Shown in pieces: positions 1 to 7,194 of a stretch of 42,764 bases of DNA (its first letter is position 1; each line of letters begins with the position of its first letter). The translations under genes were made by a program, and so were the position numbers. The DNA is taken from positions 1-42,764 of the forward strand of contig LVWT01000013.1 of NCBI GenBank assembly GCA_002083405.1, in the 5' to 3' direction. Source of the DNA: Nitrospira sp. SG-bin2. Its GTDB lineage: Bacteria; Nitrospirota; Nitrospiria; Nitrospirales; Nitrospiraceae. The notes under the pieces were generated by a model. The model was not told the origin of the DNA and ran no database searches. It worked only from the letters and a program-made list of their open reading frames with translations.

Positions 1-28
1 TTATGGACCGTCTCAGTTGAGGGGGAGC

Positions 29-532
29 TTACGGTTCATGCTGGAGAGAAGGGACCGTCACATTGATTTTGAATTGCTCAGGAAATTCTTCCAACGATAC
101 TCGCTTCCATTCATCTGTATATTTAAAGAAAACGTAGGGCGGATTTGGATAATTCCATTTGGCGTACGCAAGAGAACCTAATGGTGTCGTCGCCACATAA
201 GGCACTCCTGCTAAAAAATCGAGAGCTAGCAAGTGAAGTCTATCCGGATCTGGTGAAGGTCGGTTGTTGCTTTTCCAAATCACCGTTTGGCCGGTGCCAG
301 GAATTGTGAACGTCATAGTATGTTCCGCCAGTGGCGCGTCCTGCCCAATTTCGTGGGGGATGCTAGAGTCGTACGTATCTGACCGTTCCACGATAATCTT
401 CTTGCCATCATGCAACAGCACTTCTTCTTTCCACGTAAATGTGCTCGTTGCACACGCGTTCATGCTCACCCCCAACGTCAGGACCAGGCTGACTATGTTG
501 CATAGCCGTAATAACGAAGGGTGATTATTCAT
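29..532 (-). CDS. exported hypothetical protein
   Basis: A 167-residue protein of unknown function. The N-terminus has a basic stretch, then a hydrophobic run (about residues 13-27, LVLTLGVSMNACA), which looks like a Sec signal peptide. The cysteine in MNACA could be a lipobox cysteine, but the residue three before it does not fit well. The mature part is rich in Tyr, Trp and Pro and shows no motif I recognise. It starts 21 bases from the stop of the broken gene behind it, so the two could once have been co-transcribed. The start is the first ATG and leaves a complete signal sequence. The reading frame and the export prediction look secure; the function is unknown. Confidence 0.6.
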   Translation of the reverse strand: MNNHPSLLRLCNIVSLVLTLGVSMNACATSTFTWKEEVLLHDGKKIIVERSDTYDSSIPHEIGQDAPLAEHTMTFTIPGTGQTVIWKSNNRPSPDPDRLHLLALDFLAGVPYVATTPLGSLAYAKWNYPNPPYVFFKYTDEWKRVSLEEFPEQFKINVTVPSLQHEP

Positions 533-569
533 GCCGCGCTCCTTTCAAGAGCATTTTTGCTTTTCCCCT

Positions 570-906
570 TCATCCCTTCGTCTTCCCCTGCCGCGCATCG
601 CGCAGACCAACCAACACCTGTTGAATCTGCTGATGCAAGCGGGCCAGCACATCCACACTCATCGCCACGCGTGTGAAATGACCGGATCGGAGGTCTGCTT
701 AGTCCATCTGGTCTGTCTCGTATCGCACCAGATAGACCGAATAGACCAGACGGACGAGATGACCACGAAATGAAGCCGAAATCCAGATAGGCGATGCCCT
801 GTACCACACCGACGTTGGAATAGTTCGCGGCTAATGGATGGGCGGATTGTTCACTGGGTTTCAGTCGCACGTTCAACGGAATGGTCTTGTCAGTGGAATC
901 GCTCAT
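570..906 (-). pseudogene. frameshifted DUF3467-like small protein
   Basis: The first 46 codons (906 down to about 770) read a coherent N-terminus ending in GVVQGIAYLDFGFI. The frame then runs into a repeat tract and becomes nonsense. A coherent C-terminus, SVDVLARLHQQIQQVLVGL and on to a TGA at 570-572, continues in a different frame from about 683 down. The two halves together resemble small DUF3467-type proteins, which end in a helix of this kind; that family match comes from memory and is tentative. The break coincides with the degenerate palindromic tract at 702-755, so gain of that repeat probably broke the gene. The continuous open frame to 529 therefore has a false C-terminus. A programmed frameshift is unlikely because the middle segment is low-complexity repeat DNA. 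Confidence 0.6.
702..755. repeat. degenerate CTGGTCTGT inverted repeat tract
   Basis: Left arm 702-720 (GTCCATCTGGTCTGTCTCG) is an imperfect reverse complement of right arm 735-755. The arms are built from short reiterations of (T)CTGGTCT / AGACCAGA. The tract sits inside the broken gene at 570-906. It has the same style as the GGTTTCGTT/AACGAAACC tract at 4996-5125. Confidence 0.6.
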
Positions 907-1068
907 ACGGAATCACTCCTTCTAGAGAGACTAGTGGAATACAGGCTGATAGGCTGAACGAATCGTTCGTTGGGGATCTGAAATCCGGTCGGTACAGGAA
1001 ACGCATGGGCGAGTTCCGTAGGGTTCCGTCTCGGCAAACGGCACAGAGAGTAGCACGGCCATTCGTCC

Positions 1069-1098
1069 TGCCAATAGATCCAACCGGATCTATTGGCA
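1069..1098. repeat. perfect 13-bp stem palindrome
   Basis: TGCCAATAGATCC, a four-base AACC loop, and the exact reverse complement. It lies in a gene-free stretch (907-1154) and has no T-run, so it is not a typical intrinsic terminator. It may be an operator, a repeat end or a recombination site. The rest of 907-1154 holds only GATGAAAG-like low-complexity sequence (about 1118-1165). Confidence 0.6.
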
Positions 1099-1154
1099 CC
1101 TTTCTAACCGCTGGATGAAAGAATGGAAAAGATGAAAGGATGAGATGAAAGAAA

Positions 1155-1660
1155 GATGAAAGAATGGGGACATTCTACATTTCCACCAATTTCTGCAGAC
1201 GGCCGATGGGCCGGAGACTCGCCTCGAGGCCCAAGCGTGCAGCCGTTTCTGTCATCCACCCTTCCGACCCAAATGGCGCGCCCCGATTGATGCTCTGGCG
1301 GATCCGTTGCATCTCTGTCTTCCCCACTGACTCATTCACCCACAGAAGCCACGGTTCCGGTCTCGCAACAGGTCCGGAGTCTATGCGAGGCCTCTGCACT
1401 GGGGCGCCCCACTCCCGTGCGCTCGACCAGCGCCAGTCTTCGGCTCGTGCAGCCAATTGGGCCCGGACTGGATTCTGTTCGATATATCGCAACACCGTCA
1501 GCAGATGCCCGTCTTGCTCAAGAGGTGGTAGCAGTAGTCCCCGACTGGGGCCCGCACCGTGCGTGGCATCCTCATCCCCTCGCCAATGCGGCAGGCTGCC
1601 AAGAAATACGGAAGGTCCCCGTTTGTTCCCCGCAAGACGCCTTTTATTGCTGTCATCAGG
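1155..1660 (-). mobile_element. RAYT element remnant, tandem copy 1
   Basis: This 506-bp unit is followed directly by a second, about 95% identical copy. Its left end reads GGGGACATTCTACATTTCC; the right end has a degraded inverted match (GAAATACGGAAGGTCCCC). Intact versions of that right end are seen at 2371-2387 and 42181-42197. The unit carries a rearranged REP-associated tyrosine transposase on the minus strand. Ends and content together support an internally deleted IS200-like/RAYT element rather than a gene. Confidence 0.7.
1175..1575 (-). pseudogene. REP-associated transposase (Y1_Tnp/RAYT), internally deleted
   Basis: Reading on the minus strand from about 1575, one frame gives MPRTVRAPVGDYCYHL, the N-terminus typical of RAYT proteins. 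A different frame then gives EQDGHLLTVLRYIEQNPVRA, AEDWRWSSA and a C-terminal ETAARLGLEASLRPIGR, ending at the stop at 1175-1177. The catalytic middle, which would hold the HUH motif and the Tyr, is missing. The N-terminal and C-terminal parts are joined out of frame. It is a non-functional deletion derivative. Confidence 0.7.
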
Positions 1661-2163
1661 GATGAAAGAATGGGGACATTCTACATTTCCACCAATTTCT
1701 GCAGACGGCCGATGGGCCGGAGACTCGCCTCGAGGCCCAAGCGTGCAGCCGTTTCTGTCATCCACCCTTCCGACCCAAATGGCGCGCCCCGATTGATGCT
1801 CTGGCGGATCCGTTGCATCTCTGTCTTCCCCACTGACTCATTCACCCACACAAGCCACGGTGCTGGTCTCGCAACAGGTCCGGCGTCTATGCGCGGTGCG
1901 CACTGGGGCGCCCCACTCCCATGCGCTCGACCAACGCCAGTCTTCAGCTCGTGCCACCAACTGGGCTCGGACTGGAGTCTGTTCGATATATCGCAACACC
2001 ATCAGCAGATGCCCGTCTTGCTCAAGAGGTGGTAGCAGTAGTCCCCGACTGGGGCCCGCACCGTGCGTGGCATCCTCATCCCCTCGCCAATGCGTCAGGC
2101 TGCCAAGAAATGCGGAAGGTCCCCGTTTGTTCCCCGCAAGACGCCTTTTATTGCTGTCATCAG
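1661..2163 (-). mobile_element. RAYT element remnant, tandem copy 2
   Basis: This is a head-to-tail duplicate of 1155-1660, about 3 bp shorter and differing by scattered substitutions. Both copies share the same internal deletion of the transposase, so the duplication came after that deletion. The junction repeats GATGAAAGAATGGGGACATT exactly at 1155 and 1661. Confidence 0.7.
1681..2078 (-). pseudogene. REP-associated transposase remnant, second copy
   Basis: It carries the same rearranged transposase fragment as the copy at 1175-1575, with EQDGHLLMVLRYIEQTPVRA followed by AEDWRWSSA. A small length change around 1890 shifts the frame after EWGAPV, so this copy stops early at 1838 instead of reaching the homologous stop at 1681. 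It is more decayed than copy 1. Confidence 0.65.
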
Positions 2164-2748
2164 AAAAGGCAACCTCTATGCCAATCATGATTGCGCGGAT
2201 ACCATCAGAATCTTCTGCTAATTGCATGCGAATGCAATACAGTACGTGTATCAAGCTCGATACGACGTTGACGAAAACAATACAGCGGCTTGAGCAGTGA
2301 AGATACCAGTGTCAGCAACTGTCTTGGGATTTAGGCATGGCGCGCCTCCATCTGCCGCCAGGCTGCCAAGAAATGTAGAATGTCCCCATTTGTTCCTCCC
2401 ATGGGCACACACTCCTCTGGAACTGATGAGGCGGGCTGATATATGGCGGCAGTGAGGATCCGAGAGACAAGACAGTTCCATGCGCAACTGGTTCCTCACC
2501 TCATCCGAAGGGTGACGAAGTGTATGGAACGGTTCGGTTTTCTGTCAACAGCAGGCCAAGAGCACATGCCTATCGGAAAATGATTGACCCCAATTCATAC
2601 TCTCTCTCCAGAGATCACCCGGTTCGGTCGGTGCACAGGGGACAGTGTCAGCAGAGGACCGTTGACTGCGTGTATCCCCCACACAGGTCACAGCTGCCTC
2701 GGAACGGACCGTGGTTGACTTCATCACCAGAACCAGTACACTGAGTCC
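2164..2748. other. gene-free stretch with a solo RAYT end
   Basis: I see no convincing gene on either strand. At 2365-2387 (GCCAAGAAATGTAGAATGTC and on) lies a solo right end of the RAYT elements, in good condition. A minus-strand frame at about 2165-2254 (QLAEDSDGIRAIMIGIEVAF) looks coding-like but lacks start and context; it may be a gene fragment. Confidence 0.4.
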
Positions 2749-3057
2749 ATGCTCCAACAAGCCCTCATGGCCCAGCCGAAGCAGATTGCGGAAGAGGTCG
2801 CACGATTGGCCAGACACCTGCTCGGCCAGGGCATCACAGTCATCTGGTTCGGATCATGGCCCAAAGGCACCGCCGGGCCTCATGCCGACATCGACATCGC
2901 CATCGACGCCGCAGACGCGATTCCCCTCCAGCAGATGGCTGCACTCCAGGATGCGATCGATGCCATTGCGACCCTGCATGACATCGACCTGATCGATCTC
3001 CATATCGTCAGCAAGTCCTTCAGAGAAGAGGCCCTTCGCCACGGAATTCCTCTATGA
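2749..3057 (+). CDS. MNT-type nucleotidyltransferase antitoxin (HEPN/MNT module)
   Basis: A 102-residue minimal nucleotidyltransferase. The diagnostic motif GSWPKGTAGPHADIDIAID (about residues 34-52) matches the family pattern GS-x-(A/P)-(R/K)-G-x-(S/A)D-x-D. The two Asp residues that bind metal are present, and a third acidic position is likely in DLIDLH. In MntA/HepT systems this protein adenylylates and silences the partner HEPN RNase. The next gene starts inside its stop codon (ATGA overlap at 3054-3057), as is usual for the pair. No strong ribosome-binding site precedes the first ATG; a second ATG six codons on is possible. The pair sits next to decayed transposase DNA, as expected for a mobile toxin-antitoxin module. 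Confidence 0.85.
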   Translation: MLQQALMAQPKQIAEEVARLARHLLGQGITVIWFGSWPKGTAGPHADIDIAIDAADAIPLQQMAALQDAIDAIATLHDIDLIDLHIVSKSFREEALRHGIPL

Positions 3058-3428
3058 CCGCCAGGCAGGACAGCTTCACCCAAGCCATCGCCAGACTCAG
3101 CAACGCCCTGACGGCTCCAGAAACTGATCTCTCCCGCGACGCAGCCATCCAGCGTTTTGAGTTTTGCTTTGAATTGGCCTGGAAGGTGATCCAGGAACGG
3201 GCGAGGACCGAGGGACTGGACTGTCAATCGTCGAAAGGTTGTTTCAAACTGGCCTACAAGAACAGCTGGATCGGCGAAGAAGCCGGATGGCTGGCTATGC
3301 TCGAAGACCGCAATCGCACGGCTCACACCTATGACGAAACGCTCGCCAAAACCGTTTATCGCCGGCTCTCCGGCTACCTCCCACTGTTCCACTCGTTGGC
3401 GGCCACGTTGCGCAGCCCTCAGCTCTAA
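3054..3428 (+). CDS. HEPN domain protein, HI0074/HepT-like toxin partner
   Basis: A 124-residue, mostly helical protein of the nucleotidyltransferase substrate-binding (HI0074) group. FEFCFELAWKVIQERAR (about residues 37-53) is typical of this family. Near residue 90, EDRNRTAHTYDE holds the HEPN signature R-x4-H followed by x-Y, where the Tyr is the residue adenylylated by the MNT partner in characterised systems. In those systems the dimer acts as an RNase toxin. The start overlaps the stop of the MNT gene by four bases, so the two are translationally coupled. Function follows from the family and the pairing. Confidence 0.85.
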   Translation: MTARQDSFTQAIARLSNALTAPETDLSRDAAIQRFEFCFELAWKVIQERARTEGLDCQSSKGCFKLAYKNSWIGEEAGWLAMLEDRNRTAHTYDETLAKTVYRRLSGYLPLFHSLAATLRSPQL

Positions 3429-3557
3429 CAGGAGCCTGCCGCAGGCAGACCCACTGAAACAGCACAAACAGGGTCAGATTGTGATGTCCCTATCAGTACG
3501 GCAGATTGCGCGGCATGGCGCGTCCGACGCTGTGCCGGCTGTCTTACGCCCGTTCGC

Positions 3558-3740
3558 ATGCCGCCCCTCGCACAACACGGCAAGGCCATTCGCCGAGCCC
3601 ACCTGGATCGCGGCGGCAGACTGTCAGAACTCGGGCGAGCCGTGGGCTTGCACTCCCCTACAATCAGCCGCAACGTGAATGTATGGAAATCCGGTGGCGC
3701 ACAAGACCAGGTGCACCCCGCTTACCGTCCCTCTTTTGTT
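3558..3740 (+). pseudogene. possible helix-turn-helix gene remnant
   Basis: The frame from about 3558 reads AIRRAHLDRGGRLSELGRAV, then GLHSPTISR. This resembles the helix-turn-helix tail of RAYT or DnaA-like proteins (pattern LxELGRxLGLHxxTIS). Upstream and downstream the frame loses similarity, and there is no convincing start or ribosome-binding site. The rest of 3429-3825 shows no gene. A chance match cannot be excluded. Confidence 0.3.
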
Positions 3741-3825
3741 CTCAGGCGATACTGGAAGTGGAGGCGCCAACCTGTGAGCAGGTTGGGCGGGAAGGATCAG
3801 GCACCAGACATCGCAACGGATCCGC

Positions 3826-3927
3826 CTAGGACCCGGCCGTCATAAACGCAAACACAATGACCGCGGCAATAAGAATCCCGATGGGGATTAACATTTCCAG
3901 TGGGTTTTCGCCGAACATTCCCGCCAT
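3826..3927 (-). CDS. 33-residue single-pass membrane protein
   Basis: A very short gene: the product begins MAGMFGENPLEM, followed by a hydrophobic helix (LIPIGILIAAVIVFAFM) and TAGS, then TAG. A strong ribosome-binding site, AAGGAGG, lies seven bases before the ATG, and a TAGAAT -10-like box lies further upstream at 4008-4013. The single helix and the polar N-terminus suggest a small inner-membrane protein, perhaps a subunit or regulator of a membrane complex. The next gene upstream (4096-4383) also encodes a small protein with one hydrophobic N-terminal segment and has an equally strong ribosome-binding site. Evidence for translation is good; the function is unknown. Confidence 0.65.
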   Translation of the reverse strand: MAGMFGENPLEMLIPIGILIAAVIVFAFMTAGS

Positions 3928-4007
3928 GGTCGTCCTCCTTGGAGCTTACAGAACCGGCATTCTCTGGCTCCACCATCTGCGCCCGTTGTCCGATCGCGTA
4001 CCGTGCG

Positions 4008-4013
4008 ATTCTA
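4008..4013 (-). promoter_or_regulatory. possible -10 box for the 33-residue protein gene
   Basis: On the minus strand GTGTTAGAATC holds a TAGAAT hexamer 80 bases before the ATG at 3927. The same GTGTTAGAATC string is the -10 region of the mpa promoter at 38222. No good -35 box is visible here. Confidence 0.3.
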
Positions 4014-4095
4014 ACACTAAGCTGGCAGCGTTCGACCGGCGTGTCGCTCCCCGAATATTGTCTCCGGCTCAGAACAACACCCTCTCGCACCCCGG

Positions 4096-4383
4096 CTATT
4101 TTTTACTCTTGTTCATGAGTGAATCCATCACCCCACCCACGCCGCTGCTGGGTGATGCCAGCGTGGACAACTGATCTTTGGCCTGTTTGATCGTTGTCAT
4201 GTTCTTTTGGAGGGCGTCCACATTCTTCTGCATCTCGATCAGCGAAGTCCCAATCTGAGTCACCGAATCTTTGAGCCCAAAGAGCCCCTGGGCTGAGGCC
4301 ACGTGGAGGGACACCCCTCCAAGGCCGAATCCGAGCAAGAATGCAGGAATCGCGATGATGGCTATCGAGCGCATGGCAGTCAT
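4096..4383 (-). CDS. small exported or membrane-anchored coiled-coil protein
   Basis: A 95-residue protein. The start is the ATG at 4383, because TAAGGAGG lies six bases before it; a longer frame exists upstream but has no such site. The N-terminus (MTAMRSIAIIAIPAFLLGFG) is hydrophobic and ends near a VASAQG signal-peptidase-like site. The mature part (SVTQIGTSLIEMQKNVDALQ and on) is heptad-like and probably a coiled coil, followed by a Gly/Ser-rich tail and a lysine end. No family recognised. It may be a periplasmic helical protein. Confidence 0.6.
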   Translation of the reverse strand: MTAMRSIAIIAIPAFLLGFGLGGVSLHVASAQGLFGLKDSVTQIGTSLIEMQKNVDALQKNMTTIKQAKDQLSTLASPSSGVGGVMDSLMNKSKK

Positions 4384-4590
4384 GGACGCCTCCTTAGTAA
4401 AGATGGGGTCTCTCTCATCACTTACGGCACCTGTCCAGCTGTTCACTCATGGAATAGTCCCGAGCCATGACACGGCACCTCCTTGATAGGCACAGGGATG
4501 GAATAGATCCGCCGTTTGCTTTTGGCGGGCGAGGCACTGATCCCTTGCAGCTCCGTGAAACGGGAGCGGGGCGTCGACTTGTAGGCTGCG

Positions 4591-4995
4591 CTAAAAGATT
4601 CCGGCTTGCTTTTGGAGCCAACGGACGTATTGCACGATCTGATCGACGTCATCCGGTTTCACGGCGTCGATCTTCGGCATGTCGCCGAACTGCCAATGGT
4701 GCGATTTGACGCCGTTGGCGGCGGCCCGCTGGAAGGCGGCATCGCCATGGTGATTGGGCTCATAGACTTTGTGTACGAGCGGCGGACCTTGCTTGGTTCC
4801 GACGCCTCCCGCGCCATGGCAGGCTGAGCAATTGGCGGTGAACTTCTGTTCTCCGTCCCGCAGTTCCGCTGGCGCGGCACTGGCCGGTCCTTGCGGCGGA
4901 GGCGGCTCGGTTTGGCTGCATGCCGGTGCGGCACTAAGTGCCAGTGCGATGAAACTGACCCCAAGCATCCGTGGCATCTTCATAGTTGTGCTCAT
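4591..4995 (-). CDS. class I cytochrome c, exported
   Basis: A small monohaem c-type cytochrome. It has an N-terminal signal (MLGVSFIALALSAAPA), a Pro/Ala-rich linker, the haem-binding motif CSACH followed by GAGGVGTKQGPPL, and a C-terminal helix (VDQIVQYVRWLQKQAGIF) with the usual Y-x-x-W pattern. FGDMPKID holds a probable Met axial ligand. It would carry electrons in the periplasm; the partner is unknown. The cysteine after SAAPA may be lipidated, though the preceding residues fit poorly. The start is uncertain: no ribosome-binding site is visible, and an ATG at 5031 would add NETNETNRTNQ, which is translated repeat DNA. I chose the ATG at 4995; the one at 4983 is equally possible. Confidence 0.8.
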   Translation of the reverse strand: MSTTMKMPRMLGVSFIALALSAAPACSQTEPPPPQGPASAAPAELRDGEQKFTANCSACHGAGGVGTKQGPPLVHKVYEPNHHGDAAFQRAAANGVKSHHWQFGDMPKIDAVKPDDVDQIVQYVRWLQKQAGIF

Positions 4996-5125
4996 CTGGT
5001 TTGTCCGGTTTGTTTCGTTGGTTTCGTTCATCTGGTTTCTTTGGTTTCGTTCATCTGGTTTCTGTTGTTGTTCTGGTTACCCTGGCTCAACAAGAGAAAC
5101 CAAACAAACGAAAGAAACCCTTTCG
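4996..5125. repeat. GGTTTCGTT/AACGAAACC imperfect inverted repeat tract
   Basis: Multiple degenerate copies of (CATCT)GGTTTCTTT/GGTTTCGTT face AGAAACCAAACAAACGAAAG at 5094-5113. The tract lies between queC and the cytochrome gene, and its outer part can be read into the cytochrome N-terminus. It could form a long imperfect hairpin in RNA and act as a terminator or processing site. Its style matches the tract at 702-755. Confidence 0.6.
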
Positions 5126-5131
5126 CATTTT

Positions 5132-5830
5132 TCACGATACCGCATACGGTATCGGATCCTCAACTCCCGCGTCGGCAAATCCCTGTTTGCGAATGAGGCA
5201 ACTGTCGCACAGCCCGCAGGCCACGGCTCCGACTGGATCATAACAACTGTGTGTCAGGTGAATCGGCGCATTCAGCGTCAGACCCAGGCGAACGATGTCC
5301 GCTTTGGTCAGCGACAACAGCGGCGTTCGCACCTCGATCCGTCTTCCCTCGGCGCCGGCTTTCGTCCCGGCCTGCACCACAGTCTCGAACGCCCGGAGAA
5401 ACTCAGGGCGGCAGTCGGGATAGCCCGAATAATCCACCACGTTCGCGCCGAAATAGATAACCGACGCCCCCAGCACTTCCGCATGGGCTGCGGCGAGCGA
5501 CAGAAAGATTAAATTTCGCCCTGGCACATAGGTAATGGGAATGCCCTGACCACGGTCTTGTTCGGTGCGTTTTTTTGGAACGGGGAGATCATCCGTCAGC
5601 GCCGATCCGCCGATTGCCCGCAAGTCGACCTCGATCACGCGATGCTGCCGCGCGCCCAAAGCCGACGCAACCTGAGCAGCTCGTTCGATCTCTATCGCGT
5701 GCCGCTGCCGATAGGCAAGGGTCAGCAGATAGATCTCATAGCCGTCTCGCTGTGCCACCGCCGCAACCACGGTGGAATCCAGCCCGCCGCTGGCAAGGAT
5801 GACCGCCCGTTGACGCGTGTGCTCGTTCAC
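5132..5830 (-). CDS. queC: 7-cyano-7-deazaguanine synthase
   Basis: QueC makes preQ0 from 7-carboxy-7-deazaguanine, ammonia and ATP in queuosine biosynthesis. The 232-residue length is usual. The PP-loop ATP-binding motif SGGLDST is at residues 14-20. The C-terminal zinc site has four cysteines, in HSCYD and in CGLCDSC. Family signatures YVPGRN and FGANVVDYSGYPDCRPEF are intact. No other que genes lie in the window. Repeat tracts and a palindrome flank the gene on both sides (4996-5125 and 5850-5906), so it may be transcribed alone. Confidence 0.95.
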   Translation of the reverse strand: MNEHTRQRAVILASGGLDSTVVAAVAQRDGYEIYLLTLAYRQRHAIEIERAAQVASALGARQHRVIEVDLRAIGGSALTDDLPVPKKRTEQDRGQGIPITYVPGRNLIFLSLAAAHAEVLGASVIYFGANVVDYSGYPDCRPEFLRAFETVVQAGTKAGAEGRRIEVRTPLLSLTKADIVRLGLTLNAPIHLTHSCYDPVGAVACGLCDSCLIRKQGFADAGVEDPIPYAVS

Positions 5831-5849
5831 AGCAGTAACTCTGCCTCAC

Positions 5850-5906
5850 GTTCCATGCCAACGCCGCATGAGGGCGTCCCTCACGTCCGGCACAACGGCA
5901 TGGAAC
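5850..5906. repeat. 10-bp perfect inverted repeat with nested hairpins
   Basis: GTTCCATGCC at 5850-5859 pairs exactly with GGCATGGAAC at 5897-5906. Inside are GAGGG-CGT-CCCTC and ACGCC/GGCGT. It lies in the gap between the DksA-like gene and queC, and in RNA would form a branched stem-loop. There is no T-run. Confidence 0.5.
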
Positions 5907-5962
5907 AATGTGTTGATGAAGTGGTGTGCGGCTGAGCGCCGCGCTGCCGGAACAGCTGACGA

Positions 5963-6556
5963 TTAATCGCGATCTTCTTCTCGCTCGATTTTTTCCAACA
6001 GCTCTTCGCGTGACTGGCACTCGACACACAGTTTGGCGAACGGCACGACGTGCAGCCGTTTTTCACTGATTTCGACTCCACAGTCGGCGCAGATTCCGTA
6101 GGTGCCTTCGTGCAGACGGGTCAGCGCTTCATCAATGGACTGCCGACGGCGGTTGCGCATCTCCATCAACGAGATACCGAGCTCCCGCTCAAGGTCCATC
6201 AAAGCCTGATCGCCGACATCGCGCGCCGACTCTAAGCGCCGCTGCTGATCCTCTGTCAGCGACTGTCCTAAGCTCTCTTCGATTTCCTTGATGATCGCCT
6301 GCCGCTTCTCCAACAGCATCTTATGAAGTATTTCCTGACGCCGCTCCCTCGCTTCCCGCTCCTTGGCCGTCTCCTTGGGACGAAGGTTCGGTTCGGGAAC
6401 GGCCACCGCCGGAGCTGGTTTCACGGCAGCGGCCGCCACCGCCGCCTTCACCGCCATCACGGCAGCCGCCGGCTTCGACTTTCCCTGAGCAGGCCGAGCC
6501 GACTTGGGCTTCGACTTGGCTGCCGGCTTTTTCTTGGCTTGTATTTTCGTGCCCAT
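5963..6556 (-). CDS. DksA/TraR-family zinc-finger regulator with Lys/Ala-rich N-terminus
   Basis: A 197-residue protein. The C-terminus has the DksA/TraR zinc finger: CADCG, 17 residues, CVEC (within TYGICADCGVEISEKRL). The centre is a long charged coiled coil (about residues 70-130) of the kind that enters the RNA polymerase secondary channel. The first 70 residues are a Lys/Ala/Pro-rich low-complexity extension, absent from E. coli DksA and reminiscent of histone-like tails. The usual coiled-coil-tip DxxDxA is not clear here, so I do not assign dksA itself. The ATG at 6556 is chosen because GGGAG precedes it at a good distance; one five codons upstream lacks spacing. Likely a transcription factor acting on RNA polymerase. 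Confidence 0.8.
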   Translation of the reverse strand: MGTKIQAKKKPAAKSKPKSARPAQGKSKPAAAVMAVKAAVAAAAVKPAPAVAVPEPNLRPKETAKEREARERRQEILHKMLLEKRQAIIKEIEESLGQSLTEDQQRRLESARDVGDQALMDLERELGISLMEMRNRRRQSIDEALTRLHEGTYGICADCGVEISEKRLHVVPFAKLCVECQSREELLEKIEREEDRD

Positions 6557-6665
6557 GACGCTCCCACTCATTCCTGAGAAGTTTAGAGATGCCGAAAAAG
6601 CTCGGCATCTATATCACGGCATCTCATGTTTGACAAGAGGATGTGGTGCGACCCCTGGAGGACCG

Positions 6666-7190
6666 CTACGGATAGATGATGGTCGAATGGACGTCGTGCC
6701 CGGTGAGTTTGCTACGTCCGTTCAGGCCCTTGAGCTCGATGAGAAAATCAAGCCCGACGATTTCCCCACCAAGCTGACGGACCAGATTGACCGTTGCTTC
6801 AGCCGTTCCTCCCGTGGCCAGGAGGTCATCCACGATAAGCACACGCTCCCCCATGCCGATCGCATCCCTGTGGATCGCCAGAGAGTTCGCGCCATACTCA
6901 AGGCTGTATTTCACTTCGAAGCAATCAGCTGGAAGCTTCCCCGGTTTGCGGACCGGTACGAATCCGGCACCGAGACGCGCCGCCAGGATACCCGCAAAGA
7001 TGAACCCGCGAGACTCGATACCCACCACTTTAGTGACTCCACGATCCTGGTACCGGCTCGCCAAGTCATCGGCCAGACTTCGCATCGCAGCGGCATTCTT
7101 CAGCAGAGTCGTGATGTCGTAAAAGAGGATGCCGGGCTTGGGGAAATCCGGCACTTCGCGGATCAACGATTTGTAGTTGAGTGCAGTCAC
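6666..7190 (-). CDS. apt: adenine phosphoribosyltransferase
   Basis: Apt salvages adenine to AMP using PRPP. At 174 residues it is full length. The N-terminus (IREVPDFPKPGILFYDITTL) is highly typical of Apt, and the PRPP-binding loop VLIVDDLLATGGTAEA is intact near residue 120. The start is GTG at 7190, four bases after the stop of the sigma factor gene, so it is probably co-transcribed with it. No clear ribosome-binding site is seen, so translational coupling is likely. Confidence 0.95.
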   Translation of the reverse strand: MTALNYKSLIREVPDFPKPGILFYDITTLLKNAAAMRSLADDLASRYQDRGVTKVVGIESRGFIFAGILAARLGAGFVPVRKPGKLPADCFEVKYSLEYGANSLAIHRDAIGMGERVLIVDDLLATGGTAEATVNLVRQLGGEIVGLDFLIELKGLNGRSKLTGHDVHSTIIYP

Positions 7191-7194
7191 GGAA

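Noticed and set aside
1164..1796. 210-codon plus-strand frame
   Set aside because: It runs across the junction of the tandem RAYT remnants, antisense to recognisable transposase sequence.
4996..5031. Repeat-encoded NETNETNRTNQ as the cytochrome N-terminus
   Set aside because: The residues come from low-complexity repeat DNA and would precede the signal peptide. A downstream ATG leaves a normal signal sequence.
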